Assembly: GCA_014649575.1 (NCBI GenBank)
Contig: BMTH01000001.1
Span: 124,001 to 188,000, forward strand
DNA: 64,000 nt
Reading direction: 5' to 3'
Source: Streptomyces griseoincarnatus
GTDB taxonomy: Bacteria; Actinomycetota; Actinomycetes; Streptomycetales; Streptomycetaceae
Positions 33,162 to 42,069 of this stretch are shown one piece after another. Numbering within the stretch: the stretch's first letter is position 1; every line of letters begins with the position of its first letter. Under the pieces are notes generated by a model, which was not told where the DNA came from, made no database searches, and saw nothing but the letters and a program-made list of their open reading frames with translations. Made by a program: the position numbers and the translations under genes.

Positions 33162-33758
33162 ATGATCCACATGAGCCTGCCGACCCCCGAACTGCACACC
33201 GCCCGCCTGAGACTTCGGCCGTTCGCCGACGACGACACGGCGCCGCTCTACGCCCTGCACAGCGACCCCCAGGTGCTGCGCTACTGGGACTCCCCTCCGT
33301 GGACCGAGCCGGCCCGCGCGCAGCGCTTCCTCGCGACCTGCCGCCGGATCGAGGAGGAGGGCACGGGAGCGCGGCTGGCCGTCGAGCGGGACTCCGACGG
33401 CGCCTTCGTCGGCTGGTGCGGCCTCATCGAGTGGAACCCGGACTTCCGTAGCGCGGTGCTGTGTTACGTCTTCGACCGCGAGGTCTGGGGTCGCGGGTAT
33501 GCCACGGAGACGGTGCGGGGCCTCCTGCGATGGGGGTTCGAGACGCTCGACCTCAACCGTGTCCGGGCCGACGTCGACACACGGAACGGGGCGTCGGCGC
33601 GGGTGCTGGAGAAGCTCGGCTTCGTCCGCGAGGGCACCCTCCGTGAGGACTGCGTCGTCGACGGCGACGTCTCCGACTCCTGGGTCTACGGCCTGCTCCG
33701 GCGTGAGTGGCGCCCGGTGGAGGGAGCTGGCGGGGGCGCTGTCAGTCAGCTGCCGTAG
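33162..33758 (+). CDS. GNAT family acetyltransferase, RimJ/RimL type
   Basis: A 198-residue GNAT. It starts with [20 protein letters not shown], then has the strand [20 protein letters not shown] with the acetyl-CoA loop (RGYATE), [20 protein letters not shown] and [13 protein letters not shown]. This order matches the RimJ/RimL group that acetylates ribosomal proteins or antibiotics' amine groups. ATG at 33162 has GGGAGG about 8 bases upstream; an ATG at 33171 is also possible. Stand-alone gene. Confidence 0.88.
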   Translation: MIHMSLPTPELHTARLRLRPFADDDTAPLYALHSDPQVLRYWDSPPWTEPARAQRFLATCRRIEEEGTGARLAVERDSDGAFVGWCGLIEWNPDFRSAVLCYVFDREVWGRGYATETVRGLLRWGFETLDLNRVRADVDTRNGASARVLEKLGFVREGTLREDCVVDGDVSDSWVYGLLRREWRPVEGAGGGAVSQLP

Positions 33759-33797
33759 TGTTCCCGGCGCTCGTACCGACTGGGAGGGTCAAGAGAA

Positions 33798-35315
33798 TTG
33801 ACTGGGCTGACCGCTTTTCCGTTGCCGTTCGTGGCAAGCCGCTTCTCGATGTTCGCCACGCCTCGGACGCTGCGGGAGATCGAGATGATGCAGTGCAGCG
33901 CGCAACTGCGGGCGAAAGCGCGCTGGTTCGAGAAGATGCGCGATGCCGGCATCGTCGCGCGGTGGGCCGAGGAGGCGGCCGCGCAGGGGCTGACCGAGGC
34001 GCAGGTGCGGTACGTGCTCGACGAGCTCGCACACTACGCGGCGCTGCGGGACGAGGGGACCGGGGCCGAGGTGTCGGCCGTGGACGGGGTGTGGCAGTCC
34101 GACACGCTCGTCGACGACGGCCTTCGGGCGCGGTTGCGGGAGGCGGTGCGGGTGCTGGAGGAGGTGCCCGAGGAGGAGTGGGACTGGCATCCCGGATCCG
34201 GCGGCCAGGTGCTGGACCTCGTGCATCCCTCGCTGTTCTGTCTCGTGCGGGGTGTGAGCGGGGCGCCCGAGCGGGCCTGGGAGAACCCGACGGACCGCTA
34301 TGCGCGGCACGAGTTCTCGGAGAAGTTCCAGTGGCTCCCCACGGATGTCGACGTGGACGCCGACGGTCGGACGAGCTTCCGCTCGTATGTGAACAACGTG
34401 CACCCCGACAAGCACCGTGACCTCGTCGCCGTGCTGCCGGAGCTGTTCGCCCGCATGCTGCCGTTGTGGGAGAACGTCCTCACCGATCTGCGTCACCCGC
34501 GTCCGCTGCGCATATCCGTGGACCCCTATGGGTGGTACGAGTCCGACGAGTACGAGGTCCCGGAGCCGGAGGAGGACGACTTCGACGACGAGGAGTCGTA
34601 CCAGAAGGCTTACGAGGCGTGGGAGGAGGCGGAGGAGGCGTGGTACGACAACCGCCGGCCCGTCCTTCCCGACGCCCCGGAGTTCACCCCGCCCCAGGTG
34701 CCCGAGGACTCCGACCGGGTGAGCCTGCGCGGGCGCAAGCTGCAGGTGATCGTCAAGCTCGCCACCATCCACCTCACACCGGACAACCCCGAGTACGCGG
34801 GCGGGTCCTGGCACGTCGAGGGAATGCTCAACGAGCGGATCGTCTCCACCGGTCTCTACTACTGGGACAGCGAGAACATCACCGAGAGCCGGCTCGGTTT
34901 CCGGACGGCGCTCGACGATCCCGAGTACGCGCAGGACGACCACAACGGCCTGCGAGAGGTCTACGGCCTGGAGAACGAGGGCGCCCTCAACCAGCTGCTC
35001 GGGTCGGCGGCCACTCCGGAGGGGCGCTGCCTCGCCTTCCCGAACGTCCTGCAGCACCGGGTCAGCCCGTTCCGTCTCCAGGACCCCACGCGGCCGGGGC
35101 ATCGCAAGGTCCTCGCGTTCTTCCTGGTCGACCCGTCGCACACGATCGTCTCCACGTCCGACGTGCCGCCGCAGCAGCCGTGGGCCGAGACGTCGACCAT
35201 GACGCTCGAGCAGGCCAAGGCCTACCGCGAGGAGCTGATGAAGGAACGGAAGTTCTTCGTCGACGAGCACAACGAGCAGATGTACGAGCGGGAGTTCTCG
35301 CTCTGCGAGCACTGA
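33798..35315 (+). CDS. DUF4246 protein, putative 2-oxoglutarate/Fe(II) oxygenase
   Basis: A 505-residue cytoplasmic protein of the DUF4246 family. Near the C-terminus it has AGGSWHVEGMLNERIVSTGL, where His339 and Glu341 could be part of an Fe(II) facial triad, and FPNVLQHRVSPF with His420 as third ligand; Arg433 or Arg437 may bind the co-substrate. This is inference; activity of the family has not been shown to my knowledge. A very acidic stretch (about 254-285) links the halves. The start TTG at 33798 gives the conserved MTGLTAFPLPFV family start. A hairpin follows at 35326. Confidence 0.85.
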   Translation: MTGLTAFPLPFVASRFSMFATPRTLREIEMMQCSAQLRAKARWFEKMRDAGIVARWAEEAAAQGLTEAQVRYVLDELAHYAALRDEGTGAEVSAVDGVWQSDTLVDDGLRARLREAVRVLEEVPEEEWDWHPGSGGQVLDLVHPSLFCLVRGVSGAPERAWENPTDRYARHEFSEKFQWLPTDVDVDADGRTSFRSYVNNVHPDKHRDLVAVLPELFARMLPLWENVLTDLRHPRPLRISVDPYGWYESDEYEVPEPEEDDFDDEESYQKAYEAWEEAEEAWYDNRRPVLPDAPEFTPPQVPEDSDRVSLRGRKLQVIVKLATIHLTPDNPEYAGGSWHVEGMLNERIVSTGLYYWDSENITESRLGFRTALDDPEYAQDDHNGLREVYGLENEGALNQLLGSAATPEGRCLAFPNVLQHRVSPFRLQDPTRPGHRKVLAFFLVDPSHTIVSTSDVPPQQPWAETSTMTLEQAKAYREELMKERKFFVDEHNEQMYEREFSLCEH

Positions 35316-35325
35316 GTCGCTGCCG

Positions 35326-35362
35326 CGGTGCCCGGCAGGTGCAAGCGCTCTGCCGGGCACCG
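35326..35362 (+). terminator. hairpin terminator after DUF4246 gene
   Basis: CGGTGCCCGGCA (35326-35337) pairs with TGCCGGGCACCG (35351-35362) with a 13-base loop, 10 bases after the DUF4246 stop codon. Confidence 0.7.
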
Positions 35363-35683
35363 GCCGACTGTCGGTCCCCTGTGCCGGCGTGGGCACGCCG
35401 AAGTGAGTCACGAGGTCGAGGGGGTCGCATGTCGTGACGGCGCTGTGGAAGGCCGTGGTGGACCGCCGAGCGGAGGAGGCCCGGGCGCGGGCTGTCGCCG
35501 GGGCCGATCCGTGGCAGGCGGTCCTCGGCGGCTGGTCCCACGTCGCGACCACCGGTGGACGCGATCACCGGTAGACGCGGCGCGGGAACGGACCGGGCCC
35601 GGTCGTAGGTGATCGGATCGGTTCGCTGCGGTCGGGCCCCGGTCAGGGGGCCGCTGCCAGGGTTGAAGGCGAAAGGAGGCCTC
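35363..35683. other. 321-base stretch before the AraC/GyrI gene
   Basis: No convincing gene. A short plus-strand frame beginning with GTG at about 35435 (TALWKAVVDRRAEEARARAV...) ends near 35575 and has coding-like composition, but no domain. The promoter of the AraC gene probably lies in the second half. Confidence 0.4.
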
Positions 35684-36553
35684 ATGATCTCGGCACTCAA
35701 CCAGCTCGTCGATCTCGTCGAGGAGCACCTCACCGAGGAGCTCGACCTCGACGGGCTGGCCGCGGGGCTCGGGACCACCGAGTACCACCTGCGCCGGATG
35801 TTCTCGTCGCTGGCCGGCATGCCGCTGTCGGAGTACGTGCGCAGGCGGCGGATGACCGTCGCCGCCGGTGACGTCGTCCGGGGCGAGGAGGACCTGCTGG
35901 AGATCGCCGTCCGGCACGGATACGGCTCGCGGGAGGCGTTCGGGCGTGCGTTCCGGGCGGTTCACGGTGCCGGTCCCGCGGAGGTGCGCCGCGACGGAGG
36001 CCCCTTGCGTACACAACCGCAGCTCAGGTTCCGCCTGACCGTCGAAGGGAGTACCCCCATGGACACCCGCCTCGTCGACCGCCCCCCGTTCCGCCTGGTC
36101 GGACACTCCACCCGGGTTCCGCTCATCCACCACGGGATCAACCCGCACATCCAGCAGCACATCACCGCCATCCCCCCGGAGGAGCACCGGCGTCTGAAGG
36201 CTCTCGGCGACGCCGAGCCGGCCGGTCTTCTCCAGGTCACCGACGACGCCGACCCGGACGGGCGGGAGGGCACCGAGCTGACCTACCTGCACGGGGTCGC
36301 CGTCGGCGGTGGCACGCCGGTGCCGGACGGGCTCGACGTCATCGAGGTGCCGGCGGGCATGTGGGCGGTGTTCCGTACCAGCGGGCCGCACCCCGAGGCC
36401 CTCCAGACAGCCTGGGCGGCGACCGCGACCGAGTGGTTCCCGTCCAACCCGTGGCGGCTGCGGCCGGGGCCCTCGATCGTCGCGATCCTCGAGCGGGCCG
36501 ACGACTTCAGCACCGCGACCTGCGAGCTGTGGATGCCCGTCGAGTCCGCGTGA
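35684..36553 (+). CDS. AraC-family regulator with GyrI-like effector domain
   Basis: A 289-residue protein. The N-terminal helix-turn-helix pair spans about 1-110, with LAAGLGTTEYHLRRMFSSLA and EIAVRHGYGSREAFGRAFRA. A GyrI/BmrR-like effector-binding domain follows (about 122-289), with PPFRLVGHSTRVPL and VIEVPAGMWAVFRTSGPHP. This architecture is common in multidrug-responsive activators. ATG at 35684 with AAAGGAGG 5 bases upstream. Its target is unclear; the next gene on the same strand is a hydrolase. Confidence 0.9.
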   Translation: MISALNQLVDLVEEHLTEELDLDGLAAGLGTTEYHLRRMFSSLAGMPLSEYVRRRRMTVAAGDVVRGEEDLLEIAVRHGYGSREAFGRAFRAVHGAGPAEVRRDGGPLRTQPQLRFRLTVEGSTPMDTRLVDRPPFRLVGHSTRVPLIHHGINPHIQQHITAIPPEEHRRLKALGDAEPAGLLQVTDDADPDGREGTELTYLHGVAVGGGTPVPDGLDVIEVPAGMWAVFRTSGPHPEALQTAWAATATEWFPSNPWRLRPGPSIVAILERADDFSTATCELWMPVESA

Positions 36554-36626
36554 CGCCCTCGTACCCGGCCCGGCGGGGGAACCGATCCCCCTGCCCCGGC
36601 GGCCGTGCGCCGAGTCGGTGCCGCTT

Positions 36627-36664
36627 CGCGAAGGTTGCCGCCTCCCGTCCGCGGCAACCTCGCG
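36627..36664 (+). terminator. hairpin after AraC/GyrI gene
   Basis: CGCGAAGGTTGCCGC (36627-36641) pairs with GCGGCAACCTCGCG (36651-36664), with one bulged base and a 9-base loop, about 70 bases after the AraC stop. Likely terminator. Confidence 0.6.
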
Positions 36665-36755
36665 AAAGCGGGCGCTGTTCGATTCTCATTCGAATAACCT
36701 GGAGGCTCATATCACCGTCGGGCGCGGCAAGCGCTCACAGACGAGGGGTCCCGGC

Positions 36756-37349
36756 ATGGCAGAGGTCGTACTGTTCCACCACGTACAAGGGCTGACCTCC
36801 GGGGTGGTCGCCTTCGCCGACGAACTCCGCGCCGCGGGCCACACCGTCCACATGCCCGACCTGTTCGAGGGGCGCACCTTCGACTCGCTGGAGGAGGGAA
36901 CGGCGTACGTGCGGCAGGTCGGGTTCGGGGAGGTCGGCGCGCGTGGCGTGCGTGCGGCCGCAGAGCTCCCCCGCGAGGTCGTCCACGTCGGCTTCTCGCT
37001 GGGGGTGGTGCCCGCGCAGGAACTGGCGCAGACCCGGGACGGGGCGCGGGGCGCACTGCTGATGCACGCCTGCATCCCGGTGTCCGAGTTCGGTGCGACC
37101 TGGCCGGCGGGTGTGCCGGCGCAGGTGCACGCGATGGAGCACGATCCCTTCTTCGCTGAGGACGCCGAGGCCGCCCGCGCGCTGGTCGCGGAGTCCTCCG
37201 ACGCCGAGCTGTTCCTGTACCCCGGGGACCGGCATCTGTTCGCGGACTCCTCGCTGCCCTCGTACGACCCGGACGCCGCGGAGCTCATGACACGGCGGGC
37301 GGTCGAGTTCCTCGGCGCGCTCGACGGGGACGGCCGTAACCCGCGCTGA
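36756..37349 (+). CDS. dienelactone hydrolase-family protein
   Basis: A 197-residue alpha/beta hydrolase. EVVLFHHVQGLTSGVVAFAD and VHMPDLFEGRTFDSL form the N-terminal strands; the elbow is VHVGFSLGVVPAQEL, so the nucleophile is Ser rather than the Cys of classical dienelactone hydrolases. Candidates for the acid and base are Asp in MEHDPFFAEDAE and His in YPGDRHLFADSS. Substrate unknown. The ATG at 36756 is chosen for family length. It is convergent with the SDR at 37354. Confidence 0.85.
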   Translation: MAEVVLFHHVQGLTSGVVAFADELRAAGHTVHMPDLFEGRTFDSLEEGTAYVRQVGFGEVGARGVRAAAELPREVVHVGFSLGVVPAQELAQTRDGARGALLMHACIPVSEFGATWPAGVPAQVHAMEHDPFFAEDAEAARALVAESSDAELFLYPGDRHLFADSSLPSYDPDAAELMTRRAVEFLGALDGDGRNPR

Positions 37350-37353
37350 GCGG

Positions 37354-38355
37354 TCAGGGGGTGCGGAGGGTCTTGGCCGCGCACTCCCAGAGGCGGTCCG
37401 CCGCTCCCGGGTCGACGGCGTGGGCGGCGACGCCGCCCGTCGGGTTCTCGTCCGTGACGGTCGGCGCTTCCTGGTTGTCCTCGAAGTAGCGGCCCGTCAC
37501 CCCCTCCAGGAGGGGCGATGCGGCCAGCAGGACCGAGGTGGCCGCTCCCTGCGCGGGCGTCTTGTAGTACGGCAGCGGTGTCACGTTGCCCTCGTCGTCC
37601 ATCACGCCGAACGCGCGCATCGTGTCGTCGTCCAGGTGCCGCTGCAGATTGGTGAGGACGTAGCCGGGGTTCAGCGCGTTCGCCGTGATGCCGTCGGCGG
37701 CCCAGCGGCGGGCTCCGACCGTGAGGAGGACACCGGCGGACTTCGACTGCCCGTACGCGGCCCAGGGGTCGTACGGGCGCCGCTCGAAGTGGGGGTCGTC
37801 GAAGTCGAAGGGTGCGTTCAGGTGAGCGCCCGAGCTGACGACCACGATGCGTGCGGTGCCCGCCTCGCGCAGATACGGGTGCAGCCCGGTGGCCAGGGCG
37901 AAGTGCCCCAGGTGGTTGGTGGCGAGCTGCATCTCCCAGCCCTGCGGGGTGAGGGTGCGCTCGGGCAGAGCCATGATTCCGGCGTTGGCGACAAGGATGT
38001 CGAGCGGGCCGCGCCAGCCGCGCACGAAGGCGGCGACCGAGGCGAGGTCGGAGAGGTCGAGGGGCGCGGTGCGCACGGGGCCGGCGCCGTCGACGGCGGC
38101 CAGCTCACGCAGGAGCGGTGCGGCGGTCCCGGGTCGGCGTGTGGCGACGGTGACCTCGGCGCCGGCCTCGGCCAGTGCCCGTACGGTCTCGGCGCCGAGA
38201 CCCGAGGCGCCGCCGGTGACCACGGCGCGGCGGCCGGTGAGGTCCACGCCCTCGATCACCTCGCGTGCGTCGGTGCGGGCGGTGAAGGGGGTGGTCAGGA
38301 GGGGGTGGCCGGGGGTGTTCCGCGGGTTCCGGGAGGCCGGTGTGTTCGTCGTCAT
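37354..38355 (-). CDS. SDR-family oxidoreductase (retinol dehydrogenase-like), paralogue
   Basis: A 333-residue SDR paralogous to the one at 21572. It has VVTGGASGLGAETVRAL, VANAGIMALPERT, NHLGHFALATGLH and YGQSKSAG with the catalytic Tyr and Lys. ATG at 38355. It is divergent from the AraC regulator at 38442, 86 bases away, so AraC may control it. The N-terminal 35 residues are polar and probably a flexible arm. Confidence 0.9.
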   Translation of the reverse strand: MTTNTPASRNPRNTPGHPLLTTPFTARTDAREVIEGVDLTGRRAVVTGGASGLGAETVRALAEAGAEVTVATRRPGTAAPLLRELAAVDGAGPVRTAPLDLSDLASVAAFVRGWRGPLDILVANAGIMALPERTLTPQGWEMQLATNHLGHFALATGLHPYLREAGTARIVVVSSGAHLNAPFDFDDPHFERRPYDPWAAYGQSKSAGVLLTVGARRWAADGITANALNPGYVLTNLQRHLDDDTMRAFGVMDDEGNVTPLPYYKTPAQGAATSVLLAASPLLEGVTGRYFEDNQEAPTVTDENPTGGVAAHAVDPGAADRLWECAAKTLRTP

Positions 38356-38441
38356 GCTTCGACGGTACGGCGGGTCGGCTGGACGGGCTATCGTTGAACG
38401 TCCCGCTTCCTTTAGCCGTCGTCCGATCCAGGGAGGTCGTC

Positions 38442-39383
38442 ATGGATCCGCTGGAGGACGTGCTGACCCTGCTGGAGACGCGCAGCCACCTGTCCACGAG
38501 CCTGGTGGCGGGCGGGCGCTGGGCGCTGCGGTTCGATGCGCCGCAGGGGGTGAAGTTCAACGCGGTCCGGCGCGGGTCCTGCCTGCTGGAGGTCGACGGG
38601 GTGGACGGGCCGATCCCCCTGGCGGAGGGCGACTGCTATCTCCTCGCGCGTCCACGGCCGTTCGTCCTGCGCAGTGATCCCGCGACCACACCGGTGGCCG
38701 CGGCGCCCGTGTTCGCCCGGGCCGAGGGCGGCGTCGCGCGGGCGGGGCCGGGCGACGAGGTGTTCCTCGTGGGCGGGCGGTTCTCCTTCGGCGCCCGTGC
38801 CCAGGAGCTGCTGCTGGACCGGCTGCCCCCGGTCGTCCACGTCCCGGCCGACAGCCCGCACGCGGAGACGGTGCGCTCGGCGCTCGACCTGATCGACCAG
38901 GAGCTGACCCGCGGGGAGCCGGCCGCCTCCCTGGTCGCCGAGCACCTCGCCGTCGTCATGCTGGTCCATGTGCTGCGGCTGCACCTCGCGCGTGACCCGC
39001 ACACCGCCTCGGGATGGCTGGCAGGGCTGTCGGACCCGGTGGCCGCCGCCGCGCTGACCGCGCTGCACCGGGACCCGGCGCGGCCCTGGACCGTCGCGGA
39101 GCTGGCGCGGGAGGCCGCGGTGTCCCGATCCACGCTGGCCGCCCGTTTCAAGGCGGCTGTCGGGCAGGGGCCGTTGGAGTACCTCACCCACTGGCGTATC
39201 GAGCTGGCGGCGCGTCAGTTGCGTGAGGGGAGCGCGACGCTCGCCGTCATCGCCCGGTCGGTGGGATACGGGTCCGAGAGCGCCCTCAGTGTCGCCTTCA
39301 AGCGCGTCGTGGGCGTGACTCCCGGCGACTACCGGAGGCGTCCCGCACGGCAGGCGTCACCCTCGGTGGCGTCGCCGTCCTGA
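38442..39383 (+). CDS. AraC-family transcriptional regulator (cupin-type sensor)
   Basis: A 313-residue protein. It has a cupin-like ligand domain (about 1-185, AraC_binding type with GSCLLEVDG and GDCYLLARPRPFVL) and a C-terminal helix-turn-helix pair: ELAREAAVSRSTLAARFKAA, then VIARSVGYGSESALSVAFKR and VVGVTPGDYRR. ATG at 38442 has GGGAGG about 8 bases upstream. It is divergent from an SDR gene and upstream of the GH109 gene, either of which may be the target. Confidence 0.9.
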   Translation: MDPLEDVLTLLETRSHLSTSLVAGGRWALRFDAPQGVKFNAVRRGSCLLEVDGVDGPIPLAEGDCYLLARPRPFVLRSDPATTPVAAAPVFARAEGGVARAGPGDEVFLVGGRFSFGARAQELLLDRLPPVVHVPADSPHAETVRSALDLIDQELTRGEPAASLVAEHLAVVMLVHVLRLHLARDPHTASGWLAGLSDPVAAAALTALHRDPARPWTVAELAREAAVSRSTLAARFKAAVGQGPLEYLTHWRIELAARQLREGSATLAVIARSVGYGSESALSVAFKRVVGVTPGDYRRRPARQASPSVASPS

Positions 39384-39545
39384 GCCGGGCGAGCGCGGCG
39401 GAGCGGACCGGTCCACGCCAGACCGTTTGCGTGTTCCTGCTCGAAGTGGCGACTCTTCGAGCATCTATTGACATGCCTACGTCGCTCCCGCCAGAGTCGA
39501 TGCCGCCAGTGATGCCCGGTCGTCGGATCGAAGGAGCGTTCACTC

Positions 39546-41003
39546 ATGCCCGAACTCCCCGCTGTCTCACGCCGATTGCTCCTGGGAGGTGCGCTGGCCA
39601 CCGGTGCGGCGGCCGCCGGTGTCGGTGCGGCGCAGGCGGCTCCGGCCACCGCGGCTGCCGCAGCCGGCGGTGGCGACGCGCCGCTGCCGGTGCACACTCC
39701 CCCGCGCCGTCGCGGTCAGCGCTCGATGATCGACGTGCCGTTCGACGTCCACGGGACCGTCCGCGTGGGCCTCATCGGTCTCGGGAACCGTGGGTCCGGC
39801 ATGGCCGAGGGCTGGGCGGCCGTCCCCGGGTGCCGGGTGACCGCCGTCTGCGACATCCGCGCCGACCGCGCGACCTCCGTGGCGAACCGGCTCGTCGCCC
39901 GGGGCAGACCGCGTCCCGCCGAGTACGGCGGCTCCGCGGACGCCTACGCGCGGATGCTGAAGCGGGACGACATCGACCTCGTGTACATCGCCACGCCCTG
40001 GGAGTTCCACCACCGGCAGGGCAAGGCCGCCCTGGAGGCCGGCAAGCACGCGATCGTCGAACTGCCCGTCGCCACCGAGCTGGACGAGCTGTGGGACCTC
40101 GTCGACACCTCCGAACGGACCCGCCGGCATCTGATGCTGTCGGAGAACTGCTCCTACGGCCGTAACGAGCTGGCCATGCTGAAGATGGCGCACGACGGGC
40201 TGTTCGGCGACGTCACCAACGGCCACGGCGGCTATCTGCACGACCTGCGGGAGCTGTTGTTCTCCGACACGTACTACACGGATTCCTGGCGGCGGCTGTG
40301 GCACACGCGCAGCACCGCGTCGTTCTACCCGATGCACGGGCTGGCGCCGATCGCCGCCGCGATGGACATCAACCGCGGCGACCGCATGACCGTGCTGCGG
40401 GCGACGGCCACCGAGCCGAAAGGGCTCGCCGACTACCGGGAGCGTTTCATCGACCGGTCCCATCCCTCGTGGAAGGAGACCTACGTCAACGGCGACCTCG
40501 TCACCTGTCTGATCGACACCGCCATGGGGCGGGTCATCCGGGCGGAGCACGACGTGAGTTCGCCCCGGCCGTACAGCAGGATCAACAGTCTGGCGGGCAG
40601 CCGCGGGATCTTCGAGGACTACGCGGGCACGTCGGCGACCGGCGGCCGGATCTACGTCGAACCGGACCACGGCGGGCACTCCTGGCGCGACTTCGACTCC
40701 TACCGCAAGGAGTTCGACCACTGGCTGTGGAAGAAGATCGGCGACGACGCGGAGAACAACGGCGGCCACGGTGGCATGGACTACATCCTCCAGTGGCGCA
40801 CCGTGCAGGCGATGCGGGCCGGTCTGGTGCCGGACATCGACGTGTACGACTCCGCCGCGTGGTGCGCGCCGGTGCCGCTGAGCGTCAAGTCCCTCGCGGC
40901 GGGCGGGCGTCCTGTGGCGTACCCGGACTTCACCCGCGGTTCCTGGGTCAACCTCCGCATGGGTCTGGACTCCCGTGAGTCGGACATGCCTCCCGTCGCG
41001 TGA
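39546..41003 (+). CDS. secreted GH109-type Gfo/Idh/MocA oxidoreductase-fold glycosidase
   Basis: A 485-residue protein with a twin-arginine signal (SRRLLLGGALATG, about 8-20, ending near AQA). The NAD-binding motif VRVGLIGLGNRGSGM (about 72-86) and the later EFHHRQGKAALEAGKHAIVE, NCSYGRNELAML and GGHGGMDYILQWR blocks match GH109 alpha-N-acetylgalactosaminidases, which use bound NAD to cleave terminal GalNAc by oxidation-elimination-addition-reduction. Tat export fits a protein that folds with its cofactor. ATG at 39546 follows AAGGAG. It is next to a NEW3-domain gene and an amino-sugar operon. Simple oxidoreductase activity is the alternative. Confidence 0.85.
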   Translation: MPELPAVSRRLLLGGALATGAAAAGVGAAQAAPATAAAAAGGGDAPLPVHTPPRRRGQRSMIDVPFDVHGTVRVGLIGLGNRGSGMAEGWAAVPGCRVTAVCDIRADRATSVANRLVARGRPRPAEYGGSADAYARMLKRDDIDLVYIATPWEFHHRQGKAALEAGKHAIVELPVATELDELWDLVDTSERTRRHLMLSENCSYGRNELAMLKMAHDGLFGDVTNGHGGYLHDLRELLFSDTYYTDSWRRLWHTRSTASFYPMHGLAPIAAAMDINRGDRMTVLRATATEPKGLADYRERFIDRSHPSWKETYVNGDLVTCLIDTAMGRVIRAEHDVSSPRPYSRINSLAGSRGIFEDYAGTSATGGRIYVEPDHGGHSWRDFDSYRKEFDHWLWKKIGDDAENNGGHGGMDYILQWRTVQAMRAGLVPDIDVYDSAAWCAPVPLSVKSLAAGGRPVAYPDFTRGSWVNLRMGLDSRESDMPPVA

Positions 41004-41040
41004 GCGGCGTTCTGGACCGTCGACCGAAGGAGCAGGACGT

Positions 41041-42057
41041 ATGAGCGTTTCCCGATGGCTCAGACCCCTCGGACCGTTGCGAGCGGTGAGAGCGCTGGCC
41101 GTCGCAGCCTCGCTGGGGCTCGTCGCCGCGCCCGCCGCCTCCGCCGCCGAGCCTCAGGCGGACCCGGCGGCCGCGCGGACGGAGGTGACCGTCTCGCCCG
41201 TCGGCCTGGACGGGCCGGCGTTCTCGACCGTGACCGTGCGCGTGAAGAACGCCGGGCCGCAGCGGATGCGGTCGCTGAAGGTGGCGTTCGCCGGGCCCGT
41301 CGGCTGGGCGGTGCAGCCGTCCGTGGCCGCCGTGTCCGGTTCGCTCGGCGTGGGCGACTCCGCCCGGGCCGAGTTCCGGATCCGGGTGCCGGAGAAGCGG
41401 CCGGGGTTCGCGCTGCGGACGTTCACCGCCACGGCGACGTACAGCGGTGGTGACGGGGCCGGTGCGGCGGCCGGCACCCGTACCGAGGTCGTCGGCAGTC
41501 CGCTGCCCGATCTCGCCGCCGCCTACGACAACGTCGGCGTCACCGACGAGAGCGACACGGCGCCCGGCGACTACGACGGGGACGGCAACAGCTTCTCCGC
41601 GCAGAAGCTCGCCGCCGCCGGACTGACGCCGGGAGCCACCGTCCGCGCCCTGGGCGCCGAACTCACCTGGCCCGACGCGGAACCGGGCACCCCGGGCAAC
41701 GTCTCGTCCGCCGGTCAGGCGATCACCCTGAGCGGCCAGGGCAGCAGGCTGGTGTTCCTCGGGTCGGGCGTCGGCAGCGCGGCCACCGGCACGGCCACCG
41801 TCCACTACACCGACGGCACCAGCAGCCGCGGCCAGTTCGGCTTCCCCAACTGGTCGTTCGATCCGGCCGACCTGCACGGCGCCACGCTGGTGGCGTCCGC
41901 CGACGGCCGCAACCGGCCGGACGGGTACGGCAACGCGGGGATCGCCTACCGGATCTTCGCCCACTCGGTGCCGCTGGACGCGTCGAAGCAGGTGGCGTTC
42001 GTGGTGCTGCCGTCCAACGGGAACGTCCACGTGTTCGCGATGGCCGTCGCTCCGTAG
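41041..42057 (+). CDS. secreted NEW3-domain protein
   Basis: A 338-residue exported protein. The signal peptide (about 1-36) ends near ASA-AEP. An NEW3-type Ig-like domain (about 45-145) has VTVRVKNAGPQRMRSLKVAF and FRIRVPEKRPGFALRTFTAT. A C-terminal beta-sandwich (about 150-338) has ATVHYTDGTSSRGQFGFPNW and ends FVVLPSNGNVHVFAMAVAP. The same pairing occurs at the C-terminus of the GH92 enzyme in this window. No catalytic domain is present, so it probably binds polysaccharide outside the cell. It starts 37 bases after the GH109 gene with AAGGAG, in one operon. Confidence 0.8.
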   Translation: MSVSRWLRPLGPLRAVRALAVAASLGLVAAPAASAAEPQADPAAARTEVTVSPVGLDGPAFSTVTVRVKNAGPQRMRSLKVAFAGPVGWAVQPSVAAVSGSLGVGDSARAEFRIRVPEKRPGFALRTFTATATYSGGDGAGAAAGTRTEVVGSPLPDLAAAYDNVGVTDESDTAPGDYDGDGNSFSAQKLAAAGLTPGATVRALGAELTWPDAEPGTPGNVSSAGQAITLSGQGSRLVFLGSGVGSAATGTATVHYTDGTSSRGQFGFPNWSFDPADLHGATLVASADGRNRPDGYGNAGIAYRIFAHSVPLDASKQVAFVVLPSNGNVHVFAMAVAP

Positions 42058-42069
42058 GACGCGGGACCG

